This document shows positions 8,340 to 17,754 of a stretch of DNA of 64,000 bases, piece after piece. The DNA lies in NCBI GenBank assembly GCA_018613055.1, contig JAGGQZ010000015.1, positions 62,001-126,000 on the forward strand, read 5' to 3'. How positions within the stretch are numbered: the first letter of the stretch is position 1; each line of letters opens with the position of its first letter. The position numbers were made by a program, and so were the translations under genes. Source of the DNA: Chryseobacterium sp. ISL-80 (GTDB lineage: Bacteria; Bacillota; Bacilli; Bacillales; Cytobacillaceae). The notes under the pieces are model-generated. The model ran no database searches. It worked only from the letters and a program-made list of their open reading frames with translations, and was not told the origin of the DNA.

Positions 8340-8684
8340 ATGAATAACCTTCAACGCTTAGAATTAGAAACTAAAGGTATTCAACTTGAACAGGATGAAT
8401 TAACCATTTACCTGCAAGAAAATGAACTACAGCCATTTGTCGAATATGACGCACAATCAGCCACTAATAAGAAAAATATATACCGTGCTGCCTTGTCTGT
8501 CCTTGAATCAATTGCCAATAATCCAAGTGGCATGAAGTCGTATAAATTGGATGATATGACTGTATCTGACTTCCATGAGAATTTAATGAATCGGATAGAT
8601 CAACTAGAACGGAAAATTAGGACACTGAAAACAGATGACCAATTGCAGAATGAATCCAATTTCTTCATGTTGTTTGGAGATTAA
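8340..8684 (+). CDS. Head-tail connector-like phage protein
   Basis: This 114-residue mostly helical protein starts with a predicted coiled coil (LQRLELETKGIQLEQDELTIYL) and continues with a helical bundle containing YRAALSVLESIANNP, a pattern common in gp6-type adaptor proteins that sit under the portal. AGAAAGGAA precedes ATG 8340. Its place just before a beta-rich head-completion-like protein supports the assignment. Both belong to the layer between portal and tail. Confidence 0.55.
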   Translation: MNNLQRLELETKGIQLEQDELTIYLQENELQPFVEYDAQSATNKKNIYRAALSVLESIANNPSGMKSYKLDDMTVSDFHENLMNRIDQLERKIRTLKTDDQLQNESNFFMLFGD

Positions 8685-8701
8685 GAAAGGAGTGATTACA
8701 T

Positions 8702-9274
8702 ATGTTCAGTCCTAATACTGCAGATTTAGATTATTTGTTTGATTCTACAAGTCAAACAGTTACAGTTAATGACACTGAAAGAAAAGCCATTATTACGAAT
8801 CCATCAATAAGTGAATTTGACCAAAAGTACATACATAGTATTGAACAGGTTATACAAGGCGATATGATAGCATTAGAAGGTGAGAGGTACTTAGTCATTA
8901 CTGAATCCATTAGTAAGCGTGGTGGAAAGTATAAAGCCCTTATGCGTCATTGTAATATTGAGATTGAACGACAAGGGGAAGAAGTATGTGAAACTGTTGG
9001 TTATAATGACTTTGGAGACCCGATAGTTGAGTGTACTGTTGGTGATCCAATATTTATATCTGCCATTGTGGACAATAAATCATTCTCAATTGATAATTCT
9101 TCTGCAATAAGAGTGCCAGATAATCAAATTATTGTAGTTGTTCAGGATAATCAAGTGAATAGGGATAAGTTAAAGGTTAATGATACTTTTAATTTTGAGG
9201 GTAATTATAAGGTATTGAATAGGGATTTTACTAAAAAGGGATTAATGATTTTAACTTGTGAAATGGGTGTCTAA
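8702..9274 (+). CDS. Phage head-closure / tail-attachment-like protein
   Basis: The 190-residue, beta-rich protein begins with MFSPNTADLDYLFD and contains AIITNPSISEFDQKYIHS and QGDMIALEGERYLVITES, a pattern typical of head-completion proteins that plug the portal. An internal segment with CNIEIERQGEEVCETVGY and VECTVGDPIF is reminiscent of extended stopper proteins. AGAAAGGAGTG precedes the ATG. No tail genes follow, so the morphogenesis module ends here. Confidence 0.55.
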   Translation: MFSPNTADLDYLFDSTSQTVTVNDTERKAIITNPSISEFDQKYIHSIEQVIQGDMIALEGERYLVITESISKRGGKYKALMRHCNIEIERQGEEVCETVGYNDFGDPIVECTVGDPIFISAIVDNKSFSIDNSSAIRVPDNQIIVVVQDNQVNRDKLKVNDTFNFEGNYKVLNRDFTKKGLMILTCEMGV

Positions 9275-9540
9275 TTTCCTGTTAATTAGAAAGATTAACC
9301 TAATTATTTCCTTTTGAGTAGACAATAGGTAAAAATGATGGTATATTTTCCTTAGCAGTAAAAGTGGAAAAAGGGTAGTGAAAAACCCTTTATTTATAAG
9401 GTTTAGGTGGTTTTATTTAGAAACCATCCCAGAAGAAAATCAATCAAATGATGTCAGCAATGAACAAGCAGACAGGAAAATAATAAAGACGGACAAGCAC
9501 TCATCTTATGGATGGGTGCTTTTCTCATTTATTTAGTTTT
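9275..9540. other. Right border of the phage-like element, no intact gene
   Basis: Hairpins AAAGGGT...ACCCTTT (9370-9391) and GGTTT...AAACC (about 9410-9426) are present. A short frame encoding ETIPEENQSNDVSNEQADR at about 9420-9480 could be the tail of a deleted gene. I see no direct repeat that would mark an attachment site. Base composition rises to the chromosomal level after about 9540. Confidence 0.4.
9495..9524 (+). terminator. Rho-independent terminator
   Basis: AAGCACTCATC pairs with GATGGGTGCTTTT (one G-U) across five bases, followed by T residues. It closes the phage-like element. Confidence 0.75.
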
Positions 9541-9851
9541 TGGTGTGGGTCAGCAGCTGAAATATCTAAGAAGTCGGGTTTAATAGACATTTTGGACTGT
9601 GCCAGGAGCTGAAATGTCTAAGAAACCGGGTTTAATGGACATTTTGGGCTGTGTCAGATGTTGAAATGTCTAAGAAACCGGGTTTAATGGACATTTTTGA
9701 TTGGCCCAGAAGAGAAAATGTCTAAGAAATAGGGTTTAAAGGACATTTTGGGCTGTGTCAGATGCTGAAATGTCTAAGAAACCGGGTTTAATGGACATTT
9801 TGAAGTGGCTCAGAAGCCGAAATGTCTAAGATACTCCCTTAATGGCCTTTT
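9541..9851. repeat. 52-bp tandem palindromic repeat array A (6 units)
   Basis: The palindrome's left arm AAATGTC starts at 9560 (as AAATATC), 9612, 9664, 9716, 9768 and 9820, so the spacing is exactly 52 bp throughout. The right arm GACATTT lies 26 bases further on in units 1-5. Between them a second stem, AAACC-G-GGTTT, is present in most units. Unit 6 has lost the right arm. The array sits between the convergent ends of the phage-like element and a minus-strand small gene. Confidence 0.92.
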
Positions 9852-9898
9852 AGAAGGATAAAGTGTCATCTTGAATTGGCTAATCCAGCTAGATCAAC

Positions 9899-9928
9899 AA
9901 AAATAACGCCAAAAACGACGTTATTTTT
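9899..9928 (-). terminator. Terminator of the 50-residue minus-strand gene
   Basis: AAAAATAACG and CGTTATTTTT form a 10-bp stem with A/T flanks on both sides, so it can act in both directions. It overlaps the last codons and stop of the minus-strand gene. Confidence 0.75.
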
Positions 9929-10073
9929 GTTTGTCTCCGGGTTTCTTTTTAGCTCCTTGCTGAAAAATTGAATCAAAAAATTCATCTGCTGTTTCTAATG
10001 TTCCGCCATGCATTTGTCCATCTGCGCCTCGTTTGTTTTTATCACCATTCACAGGGTTATGGATTCTGGCCAT
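9921..10073 (-). CDS. Hypothetical 50-residue basic protein
   Basis: The frame starts at ATG 10073-10071 behind a GGAGGTG ribosome binding site and ends in the terminator stem. It encodes a hydrophilic, Lys/Gly-rich protein (MARIHNPVNGDKNKRGADG... with a GAKKKPGDKQK tail) and an acidic centre (TADEFFDSIF). No transmembrane segment is present. The strong ribosome binding site and terminator make it a real gene. Small hydrophilic proteins of this kind are often spore or stationary-phase products, but I cannot name it. Confidence 0.7.
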   Translation of the reverse strand: MARIHNPVNGDKNKRGADGQMHGGTLETADEFFDSIFQQGAKKKPGDKQK

Positions 10074-10207
10074 ATAAAAAGCACCTCCTATCATTAGATT
10101 TTGTCATTGCTGATCAATTTAAACGGCAAAAGTAAAACTATGGCAGGAAAGGTTATGACTGATAAAGAATATGTGTCCCTAACAAACATAAAAAAAAGGG
10201 GACAAGT

Positions 10208-10663
10208 ATGTATCAGTATATTAATGGATTGGTGATCCGCGAAGGAACAAATGGGCTTCCTGCGGGTCAGGTAGAGAAGTTATTCCAAGACGCCGGATGG
10301 TCAAGGAATACACCTGAATGGCAAAAGGAGAAGTTTTCATTGATATTTAAAAATTCTACCTGGGCTTTTACGGTATGGGACCAAAATGAAATGGTTGGTA
10401 TGGTCAGAGTCATTTCTGATCAAATTATGGCTGCGAATATTATGGACCTGGCAGTGCTATCTGAGTACAGAGGGAAAGGCATCGGTAAGAAGCTGGTGCA
10501 ATTATGTGTTCAGAAATTGCCTCATGGAGACTGGTTCGCCCATACTTCAGCGAACAACTTCAATTTTTATGAAAAATGCGGGTTCGAAGTGAAAGATCTT
10601 AGCCATAACGGGACTTGTGCGTATTATGGATATATTCAGGCGAGAAAAGACGGGCATAGATAG
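10208..10663 (+). CDS. GNAT family N-acetyltransferase
   Basis: This 151-residue protein has the acetyl-CoA pyrophosphate loop RGKGIGK at residues 88-94, preceded by the beta-4 strand MDLAVLSEY. The C-terminal half has the usual beta-5/6 pattern (WFAHTSANNFNFYEKCGFEVK). AAGGGGAC precedes ATG 10208. The substrate is unknown. The next gene follows after 9 bases and is probably cotranscribed. Confidence 0.9.
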   Translation: MYQYINGLVIREGTNGLPAGQVEKLFQDAGWSRNTPEWQKEKFSLIFKNSTWAFTVWDQNEMVGMVRVISDQIMAANIMDLAVLSEYRGKGIGKKLVQLCVQKLPHGDWFAHTSANNFNFYEKCGFEVKDLSHNGTCAYYGYIQARKDGHR

Positions 10664-10672
10664 GAGAAACGA

Positions 10673-11053
10673 ATGGTTATGAATCCAAAAGAATTTGAAG
10701 CTGTAATACGGCAGCCCGCAAAGATTAGATACGAATACTTTATTAAAAAAGCCGCAGATTATGAAGAGGTTTGGGGCCTATATCATGATGGATGGGCAAC
10801 TGCTAAGGATGATATGGAAAGGATATTGCTACCATTATTTCCTAATGAAACATTCGCTGAAGCCTTTGCAAAGAGGGAATGGGAAGCGTGCAACCCAAAA
10901 AGGATTGAGCTTGAGGATTTCCTTGAAAAATGGATACCTGGGATGAAGTCTGACGGAATCAAGCCTTCAATTTTTCCTACAGACATAGATTCTGTAGTGG
11001 TGGAAGTCGACGTCTTACATCAGTCTTTGCTGGCTGAACTTGAAAATTATTGA
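10673..11053 (+). CDS. DUF2750 family protein
   Basis: The 126-residue protein matches the DUF2750 pattern: RYEYFIKKAADYEEVWGLYHDGWAT near the N-terminus, FPNETFAEAFA in the middle, and EDFLEKWIPGM then FPTD later. The family has no known function and is often linked to immunity-type proteins. AGGAGA lies six bases before ATG 10673; ATG 10679 is an alternative. Confidence 0.8.
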   Translation: MVMNPKEFEAVIRQPAKIRYEYFIKKAADYEEVWGLYHDGWATAKDDMERILLPLFPNETFAEAFAKREWEACNPKRIELEDFLEKWIPGMKSDGIKPSIFPTDIDSVVVEVDVLHQSLLAELENY

Positions 11054-11058
11054 GTCAT

Positions 11059-11091
11059 TTGACATTTCTAGTATACCCTTTGTGGTATAAT
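11059..11091 (+). promoter_or_regulatory. Promoter of the MFS transporter gene
   Basis: TATAAT at 11086-11091 is preceded by TGG, giving an extended -10 (TGGTATAAT). TTGACA occurs at 11059-11064, but the 21-bp spacing is long, so the extended -10 probably carries recognition. It lies 36 bp before the coding start. Confidence 0.6.
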
Positions 11092-11127
11092 CGGAATATC
11101 AATTAACAGAAAGAGAGAGCTGTATAA

Positions 11128-12420
11128 ATGGCAAAACAAAATGAAGCAGCAGCGGCGGAGAGTCAGCCGGAGTGGCTGCAAGCTTATGTGGAATCAACCG
11201 AAAAGCAAAGGGCATTATATAAAAGGACATTAATCATTGTTGTCCTTTCACAGATTTTTGGAGGTGCCGGACTCGCTGCCGGGATTACGGTAGGAGCATT
11301 GCTCGCAAAGGATATGCTGGGCACTGACACTGTGGCCGGACTCCCGACCGCTCTTTTCACCTTAGGATCGGCTGGTGCAGCCCTCGTAGTTGGAAGGCTT
11401 TCCCAGCGGTATGGACGGCGTGCCGGCCTGGCCTCTGGATTTTTGACGGGTGGAATTGGCGCAATTGGAGTCATAATCGCTGCTGTTACTAATAATATAT
11501 ATCTGCTGTTCGCAGCTCTGTTGGTTTATGGTGCGGGAAGTGCGACCAATTTGCAGGCTAGGTATGCCGGCACCGATTTGGCCAGTGCTAAACAGCGTGC
11601 AACAGCTGTCAGCATTGCGATGGTCTCGACAACGTTTGGTGCTGTGGCCGGGCCGAACCTTGTTGATGTAATGGGGAAATTCGCACTATCGGTTGGAGTT
11701 CCGGCTTTATCCGGACCATTCATTTTGGCTGCTGCAGCATATATTGTTGCAGGTTTGGTCCTGTTATTTTTCCTTCGTCCCGACCCATTTGTTGTTGCGC
11801 GTGCAATAGCCTTGGCAGAACGGAATGCCAGAGTCAACAGCCGAGAGTTTATCGAGGAAGAAGAAGCAACGGATAAACGGGGTATTGCCGTGGCTGCGCT
11901 GATCATGGTGCTGACTCAAATGGTGATGGTCGCGATCATGACCATGACTCCAGTACATATGGGAAGGCATGGTCATGGTTTGAGTGCTGTCGGGATGGTC
12001 ATCGGCTTCCACATTGGAGCAATGTATCTTCCATCTCTACTGACAGGTGTGCTTGTGGATAAAATCGGGCGCGCGGCAATGGCTGTTGCCTCAGGAGTTA
12101 CATTGCTCGCTGCAGGAATTATGGCTGCAGTTGCCCCGGGTGAGTCCATGCTCTGGATTACCCTGGCCCTCATCTTGCTGGGGCTGGGCTGGAACTTCGG
12201 GCTGATCAGCGGTACAGCATTGCTAGTCGATGCAACAAATCCAACCAACCGGGCAAAAATGCAAGGAACAATTGATGTTATGGTCGCGTTGTCAGGAGCG
12301 TCCGGTGGGATGCTATCAGGCATGGTCGTCGCTAATTCAAGCTTCGCGTTCTTATCGTTAGCAGGCGGGGTACTGTCCCTGGTGTTGATTCCATTTGTAA
12401 TCTGGTCGAATAGAAAATGA
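11128..12420 (+). CDS. MFS transporter, drug-exporter type
   Basis: The 430-residue membrane protein has about twelve hydrophobic helices arranged in two halves of six with a charged central loop (ALAERNARVNSREFIEEEEATDKRG, ~225-250). A motif A-like loop (GRLSQRYGRRAG, ~88-99) follows helix 2, and its counterpart VDKIGRAAMA appears in the second half. It probably exports a small molecule by proton antiport; the substrate is unknown. The gene is monocistronic, with its own promoter and terminator. Confidence 0.9.
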   Translation: MAKQNEAAAAESQPEWLQAYVESTEKQRALYKRTLIIVVLSQIFGGAGLAAGITVGALLAKDMLGTDTVAGLPTALFTLGSAGAALVVGRLSQRYGRRAGLASGFLTGGIGAIGVIIAAVTNNIYLLFAALLVYGAGSATNLQARYAGTDLASAKQRATAVSIAMVSTTFGAVAGPNLVDVMGKFALSVGVPALSGPFILAAAAYIVAGLVLLFFLRPDPFVVARAIALAERNARVNSREFIEEEEATDKRGIAVAALIMVLTQMVMVAIMTMTPVHMGRHGHGLSAVGMVIGFHIGAMYLPSLLTGVLVDKIGRAAMAVASGVTLLAAGIMAAVAPGESMLWITLALILLGLGWNFGLISGTALLVDATNPTNRAKMQGTIDVMVALSGASGGMLSGMVVANSSFAFLSLAGGVLSLVLIPFVIWSNRK

Positions 12421-12421
12421 G

Positions 12422-12448
12422 GAGTCTGGATTTTCAGGCTCTTTTTTT
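12422..12448 (+). terminator. Rho-independent terminator
   Basis: GAGTCTG pairs with CAGGCTC (one G-U) across six bases, followed by seven T residues. Confidence 0.8.
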
Positions 12449-12519
12449 CACGCTTTTTAAAGGATTTAAAGACATCAGTGTTGAACATAACTGATAAAAA
12501 TTCTTGAAAGTGTGATCAG

Positions 12520-13161
12520 ATGAAAAAATTAGTAATGCTTAGTGAAGTTAGTAATAATAATCCAGCTCTGGTCAGCAGAGTCAGGGAACTACTATCCTCA
12601 GGTCCTTTTAAGCTTGCCTATGTCCCATCGAAAACCGATAAGGAAAGAAGGTATTTTGAAAAAGGGAAGCAGGAGTTGGAGACGCTGGGTGTTTCGGACT
12701 TCTTATATTTCGATGTCGACGAGGAGTTCGATGAAAGAAAGCTGGAAGAATTCAAACGTTGTGACGGCATTTTTTTGTCTGGTGGAAATACGTTCTCATT
12801 TTTAAAAAACCTACAGGAAAGGAATATGCTTAAACTGATAAGGAAGATGGCACTAGAGGGTAAGCCGTTAATCGGTGTCAGTGCAGGAAGCATGATCATG
12901 TCCAATTCCATTAAAATCGCAGACTTTCTTGATGAAAACGAAGTGAAGTTGGATCGTTTGGATGGTCTGGGACTTTTAGGATTTGAATTCATGCCACACT
13001 GGGGCCGGTTGGAAGCTAATCCCGAAAAGCTATTGGAATATTCTCTCCACAACGATGAAGGAATATATCTGTGTAACGATGGTGATGGGATCGTCATTGA
13101 TAACGACAATATCGAATTTTATGGAGAACTGCATGAGATTCGGAAGGGTCAGTTTTTATAA
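12520..13161 (+). CDS. Peptidase S51 / type 1 glutamine amidotransferase-like protein
   Basis: The 213-residue protein has the S51 fold signature: a GGNTF loop at 88-92 that follows CDGIFLS, and the nucleophile elbow GVSAGS at 119-124 with Ser121 as the likely nucleophile. S51 enzymes such as dipeptidase E and cyanophycinase act on Asp-containing peptides. A downstream His (FMPHWGR) fits the catalytic triad. The substrate is not predictable. It is followed by a terminator shared with the convergent response regulator. Confidence 0.85.
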   Translation: MKKLVMLSEVSNNNPALVSRVRELLSSGPFKLAYVPSKTDKERRYFEKGKQELETLGVSDFLYFDVDEEFDERKLEEFKRCDGIFLSGGNTFSFLKNLQERNMLKLIRKMALEGKPLIGVSAGSMIMSNSIKIADFLDENEVKLDRLDGLGLLGFEFMPHWGRLEANPEKLLEYSLHNDEGIYLCNDGDGIVIDNDNIEFYGELHEIRKGQFL

Positions 13162-13166
13162 GCAAA

Positions 13167-13196
13167 AAAAAGCATTGTGACTGCACAATGCCTTTT
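13167..13196. terminator. Bidirectional terminator
   Basis: GCATTGTG and CACAATGC form an 8-bp stem with A residues upstream and TTTT downstream. It serves the plus-strand S51 gene and the minus-strand response regulator. Confidence 0.8.
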
Positions 13197-13197
13197 G

Positions 13198-13551
13198 TTA
13201 TACCAAATCCTTTATTTTTAAGACTACATCCTTTGGGCTGAAGGGCTTTAAAATGTAATCACTGGCACCCAGCTCTTCTCCTCGTTGAAGGTCTTGTGCC
13301 TCCCCTTTAGCAGAAAGCATGATCACGGGCGTAGTTTTGGTTTTCCTGATTTCTTCCAAGACTGCGAAACCATCTTTTCCAGGCATTAAAATATCAAGAA
13401 TAATGATATCAAAGGATTCCTGAATTGCTTTCTCCAGTGCTTCGACACCATTGTTCGCAACCTCAACCTCAAAAGACTCCCTCTCTAAATACATCTTTAA
13501 CAATTGGCTAATCCTTTGCTCATCCTCAGCTACCAATACTCTCTTTCCCAT
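13198..13551 (-). CDS. Stand-alone response regulator receiver domain
   Basis: The 117 residues form a complete CheY-type receiver with no output domain: acidic pocket AEDE (8-11), phospho-acceptor Asp53 (ILDILMP), conserved Ser in VIMLSAKG and Lys in YILKPFSP. AGGGGGAAAAT precedes the start. No histidine kinase is nearby, so the partner is encoded elsewhere. It probably acts by protein-protein contact. The sequence resembles receivers of OmpR-type regulators that have lost the DNA-binding half. Confidence 0.9.
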   Translation of the reverse strand: MGKRVLVAEDEQRISQLLKMYLERESFEVEVANNGVEALEKAIQESFDIIILDILMPGKDGFAVLEEIRKTKTTPVIMLSAKGEAQDLQRGEELGASDYILKPFSPKDVVLKIKDLV

Positions 13552-13654
13552 ATTTTCCCCCTGAAAGTTCTTTATTTAAAGTAAGTATACACTATTGCTG
13601 GGTTGTTTTCTTGTCTGCTGAGCGTAAGGCACGAGAAAAAAATTGATTTCAAAT

Positions 13655-13725
13655 ATTTTGTGTGCTAGTATGTGTCTTATAATATTTTAATTCATACTAT
13701 ACTTATAGGAATAATTATAATTAAA
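13655..13725 (+). promoter_or_regulatory. Promoter and possible CymR site of the sulfur operon
   Basis: TATAAT at 13678-13683 is a good -10, although the -35 (TTTTGT near 13656) is poor. Just downstream, 13703-13722 reads TTATAGGAATAATTATAATT, which resembles the GGAAT-centred operator of the cysteine regulator CymR, known to repress yrrT in B. subtilis. The operator call is inference. Confidence 0.4.
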
Positions 13726-13739
13726 AGCAGGTGATTAAA

Positions 13740-14387
13740 ATGGGGAGAGAATTTATCCCGTTGTTTGATGATTGGGCGGAATTTTATGACGAAACCGTAT
13801 CAGGGCATGATGCTGAGTATAAAGAAGTATTCGAAGATTATGATAGAATATTACATGCAGTAGCATCTAAGTCAACAGGGACAGTACTGGAGTTTGGAGT
13901 CGGAACAGGAAATCTGACAGAAAAGCTGATTTCTTTGGGAAGAGAGGTCTACGGTGTAGAACCTTCCAAGGTGATGAGGGAGAAAACGAAAGCAAGATTC
14001 TTGAATATAGACTTGTATGATGGAGATTTTATTCATTTCCCTGAATTGCCCCAAAAAGTTGATTCAATTGTCAGCACCTATGCTTTTCATCATTTAACAG
14101 ATGAAGAAAAGGATTCCGCACTCAAACTATATAGTGAATTGTTAGAGGCTGAAGGAAAGATTGTGTTTGCTGATACCGCTTTTTTGGATGAAAAGGATCG
14201 CGAAGAACGACATCGGATCGTAAAAGAGCAGGGTTTCAAAAATCTCCTTGAAGACCTTCAGCGTGAGTACTATACAACTCTTGAAGTACTGAAACATCTT
14301 TTTCAAAAAAATGGTTTTGAGATTCGTTTTGAAAAGATGAATCCCTATGTTTGGCTGATGGAGGCTGTTAAGTTAAACAAAAATTAA
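13740..14387 (+). CDS. yrrT: SAM-dependent methyltransferase YrrT
   Basis: AGGTG at 13729-13733 favours ATG 13740 over GTG 13731, giving 215 residues. The class I motif LEFGVGTGN lies at 50-58, and STYAFHHLTDEEK follows as motif III. The N-terminus MGREFIPLFDDWAEFYD is very close to B. subtilis YrrT as I recall it. YrrT produces S-adenosylhomocysteine, and the next gene consumes it. It is the first gene of a five-gene operon for methyl-cycle recycling. Confidence 0.88.
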   Translation: MGREFIPLFDDWAEFYDETVSGHDAEYKEVFEDYDRILHAVASKSTGTVLEFGVGTGNLTEKLISLGREVYGVEPSKVMREKTKARFLNIDLYDGDFIHFPELPQKVDSIVSTYAFHHLTDEEKDSALKLYSELLEAEGKIVFADTAFLDEKDREERHRIVKEQGFKNLLEDLQREYYTTLEVLKHLFQKNGFEIRFEKMNPYVWLMEAVKLNKN

Positions 14388-14411
14388 TGACAGTATTGGA
14401 GAGTTGCAGCA

Positions 14412-15110
14412 ATGAGAATTGGAATTATCGGTGCAATGGATGAAGAAGTGGATTTGCTTCGCAGTAAAATGGCAGATATCGAAGAGATGAATCTTGCTGG
14501 AAGTGAATTTTACAATGGCAAGATTGATAATCAGGAAGTTGTACTTCTAAAGTCGGGAATTGGGAAAGTGAATGCGGCAATGGGAACAGCTTTGTTGATT
14601 GAAAAGTTCCAGCCTGATGTCATCATTAACACAGGTTCCGCCGGCGGGTTCCACAAAGAGTTGAATGTCGGGGATGTCGTCATCTCTACAGAGGTAAGGC
14701 ACCATGACGTAGACGTGACAATCTTTGGGTATGAATATGGCCAGGTACCAAGAATGCCGGCATATTTTTCACCGGATGCCAACCTCGTGAGTGTCGCTGA
14801 AAAGAGCGCAGAAAAAATCAATGACATTCAGGTCGTAAAAGGCTTGATTGCATCTGGCGATTCATTTATGAACGATCCTGAAAGGGTTGATTTCATCAGA
14901 AGCAAGATGCCTGAACTGTATGCTGCGGAAATGGAGGCAGCAGCAATCGCCCAGGTTGCTCATCAATTTGAAGTGCCATTTGTCATCATCAGGTCTTTAT
15001 CAGACATTGCAGGGAAAGATTCGAATGTCTCATTCGATCAATTCCTTGAAACGGCCGCTAAAAATTCTGCAGAACTAATTTTACTAATGTTAGAGGAGCT
15101 GAAGAAATAA
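14412..15110 (+). CDS. mtnN: 5'-methylthioadenosine/S-adenosylhomocysteine nucleosidase
   Basis: MtnN removes adenine from SAH and methylthioadenosine, giving S-ribosylhomocysteine for LuxS. The 232-residue protein has the family length. Glu12 (GAMDEEV) and the Asp in RSLSDIAG near residue 197 are the catalytic residues, with [13 protein letters not shown] forming the ribose-binding Met-Glu segment. Its TAA overlaps the ATG of luxS by one base. Confidence 0.95.
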   Translation: MRIGIIGAMDEEVDLLRSKMADIEEMNLAGSEFYNGKIDNQEVVLLKSGIGKVNAAMGTALLIEKFQPDVIINTGSAGGFHKELNVGDVVISTEVRHHDVDVTIFGYEYGQVPRMPAYFSPDANLVSVAEKSAEKINDIQVVKGLIASGDSFMNDPERVDFIRSKMPELYAAEMEAAAIAQVAHQFEVPFVIIRSLSDIAGKDSNVSFDQFLETAAKNSAELILLMLEELKK

Positions 15111-15577
15111 TGGTAAAAAAAATGAATGTGGAAAGCTTTAATTTGGATCACACAAAAGTCGCTGCGCCATATGTCAGACTTGCTGGGACGACTCAGGGTG
15201 CTAATGGGGATGTCATTCATAAGTATGACATCCGCTTCTGCCAGCCGAACAAGGAGCATATGGAAATGCCTGGTCTCCACTCACTGGAACATTTAATGGC
15301 TGAGAATATCCGCAACCATCATGATACTGTTGTCGACATTAGCCCTATGGGTTGCCAGACGGGATTTTACCTTTCTGTGATCAATCATGATGACTACGAC
15401 AATATCCTCGATGTGCTGGAAAAAACATTAAATGATGTTCTTGAGGCAGATGAGGTGCCCGCATGCAACGAAATCCAGTGCGGCTGGGCTGCAAGCCACA
15501 GCTTAGAGGGAGCTAAAGAAATCGCTGCGAAAATGCTGGAAAAGAAAGATGAATGGCGCCAGGTTTTTGCTGAATAA
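15110..15577 (+). CDS. luxS: S-ribosylhomocysteine lyase LuxS
   Basis: LuxS splits S-ribosylhomocysteine into homocysteine and DPD, the precursor of the AI-2 signal. The metal site HSLEH is at 57-61, Cys82 ([10 protein letters not shown]) is catalytic and Cys124 ([10 protein letters not shown]) is the third metal ligand. At 155 residues it is full length. Its place between mtnN and mccA makes a continuous SAH-to-cysteine route; in B. subtilis luxS lies elsewhere. Confidence 0.97.
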   Translation: MVKKMNVESFNLDHTKVAAPYVRLAGTTQGANGDVIHKYDIRFCQPNKEHMEMPGLHSLEHLMAENIRNHHDTVVDISPMGCQTGFYLSVINHDDYDNILDVLEKTLNDVLEADEVPACNEIQCGWAASHSLEGAKEIAAKMLEKKDEWRQVFAE

Positions 15578-15591
15578 GGGGAGTTAAAACA

Positions 15592-16515
15592 ATGACGGTA
15601 TACCGCAGTATCCATGAATTGGTTGGGCATACACCGATGATCGAACTTACACAGTTTCATCTGCCAGCCGAAGTACGTCTTTTCGCAAAGCTGGAGTATC
15701 TAAACCCGGGCGGCAGTATTAAAGACCGCCTGGGAATCGAGTTAATCGACGAGGCATTCCGTACCGGGAAATTGGCAGCTGGATTCACATTGATTGAACC
15801 AACGGCTGGAAATACCGGGATTGGGCTAGCGCTAGCGGCAATCAATAAAGGCATTAAGGTAATCTTTGTCGTCCCGGAAAAATTCAGCATTGAAAAGCAG
15901 GCAATCATGAAGGCGCTCGGTGCCAAGATCATCCATACACCGACTTCAGAAGGAATGGAGGGAGCCATCACAAAAGCAAAACAGCTGCTTTCGGATATCG
16001 CCAATTCCTATTCGCCGTCACAGTTTTCCAATCCAGCCAACCCGGAAACCTACTATAAAACATTAGGTCCTGAAATTTGGGATGACCTGGATGGAGAGAT
16101 TGATATTTTCGTAGCAGGTGCCGGTACGGGCGGTACTTTCATGGGTACTGCTAGGTTTTTAAAAGAGAAGGATTCTAGAATAAAGACCGTCATTGTTGAA
16201 CCAGTTGGATCAATACTAAACGGGGGTGCAGCTGGTTCCCATAAAACAGAAGGCATAGGGATGGAATTTCTTCCTTCTTATATGGACACTTCTTATTTTG
16301 ATGAGATTCATACTGTCACAGATCAAGATGCATTTGATCGTGTGAAAGAACTTGCGGCTAATGAAGGAATACTTGCTGCGAGTTCATCTGGCGCAGCTCT
16401 TCATGCAGCATTATTGGAAGCACGGAAAGCCCCTCCAGGCACAAAAATCGTAACCATCTTTCCTGATGGAAGCGAGCGTTATTTAAGCAAAAAAATATAC
16501 GAGGGGGGAATTTAA
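15592..16515 (+). CDS. mccA: O-acetylserine-dependent cystathionine beta-synthase
   Basis: MccA (YrhA) joins homocysteine and O-acetylserine to cystathionine. The PLP lysine is Lys44 in LNPGGSIKDR, followed by the substrate loop EPTAGNTGIG and the phosphate-binding GAGTGGT. Length (307 residues) matches. The general family also includes cysteine synthases, but the operon partners luxS and mccB favour the reverse transsulfuration role. Fifteen bases separate it from luxS. Confidence 0.92.
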   Translation: MTVYRSIHELVGHTPMIELTQFHLPAEVRLFAKLEYLNPGGSIKDRLGIELIDEAFRTGKLAAGFTLIEPTAGNTGIGLALAAINKGIKVIFVVPEKFSIEKQAIMKALGAKIIHTPTSEGMEGAITKAKQLLSDIANSYSPSQFSNPANPETYYKTLGPEIWDDLDGEIDIFVAGAGTGGTFMGTARFLKEKDSRIKTVIVEPVGSILNGGAAGSHKTEGIGMEFLPSYMDTSYFDEIHTVTDQDAFDRVKELAANEGILAASSSGAALHAALLEARKAPPGTKIVTIFPDGSERYLSKKIYEGGI

Positions 16516-17649
<1,134 letters not shown>

Positions 17650-17754
17650 AAGGATAACAGTCTGTTAAGCTCCGAAAAGGGTGTTCAATTAACTTGAAAG
17701 GCATTCTTAAGATCCAGTTAGCTTATTGATGACGGAGATATCTAGATTTAAGGG

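Noticed and set aside
1-9540. Attachment sites of the phage-like element
   Set aside because: The left end lies outside the window, so no direct repeat pair could be compared; I saw no integrase or tRNA target at the right end.
11184-12488. Several long frames on the minus strand under the MFS gene
   Set aside because: They are shadows of a GC-rich membrane-protein gene; they lack ribosome binding sites and show no domain.
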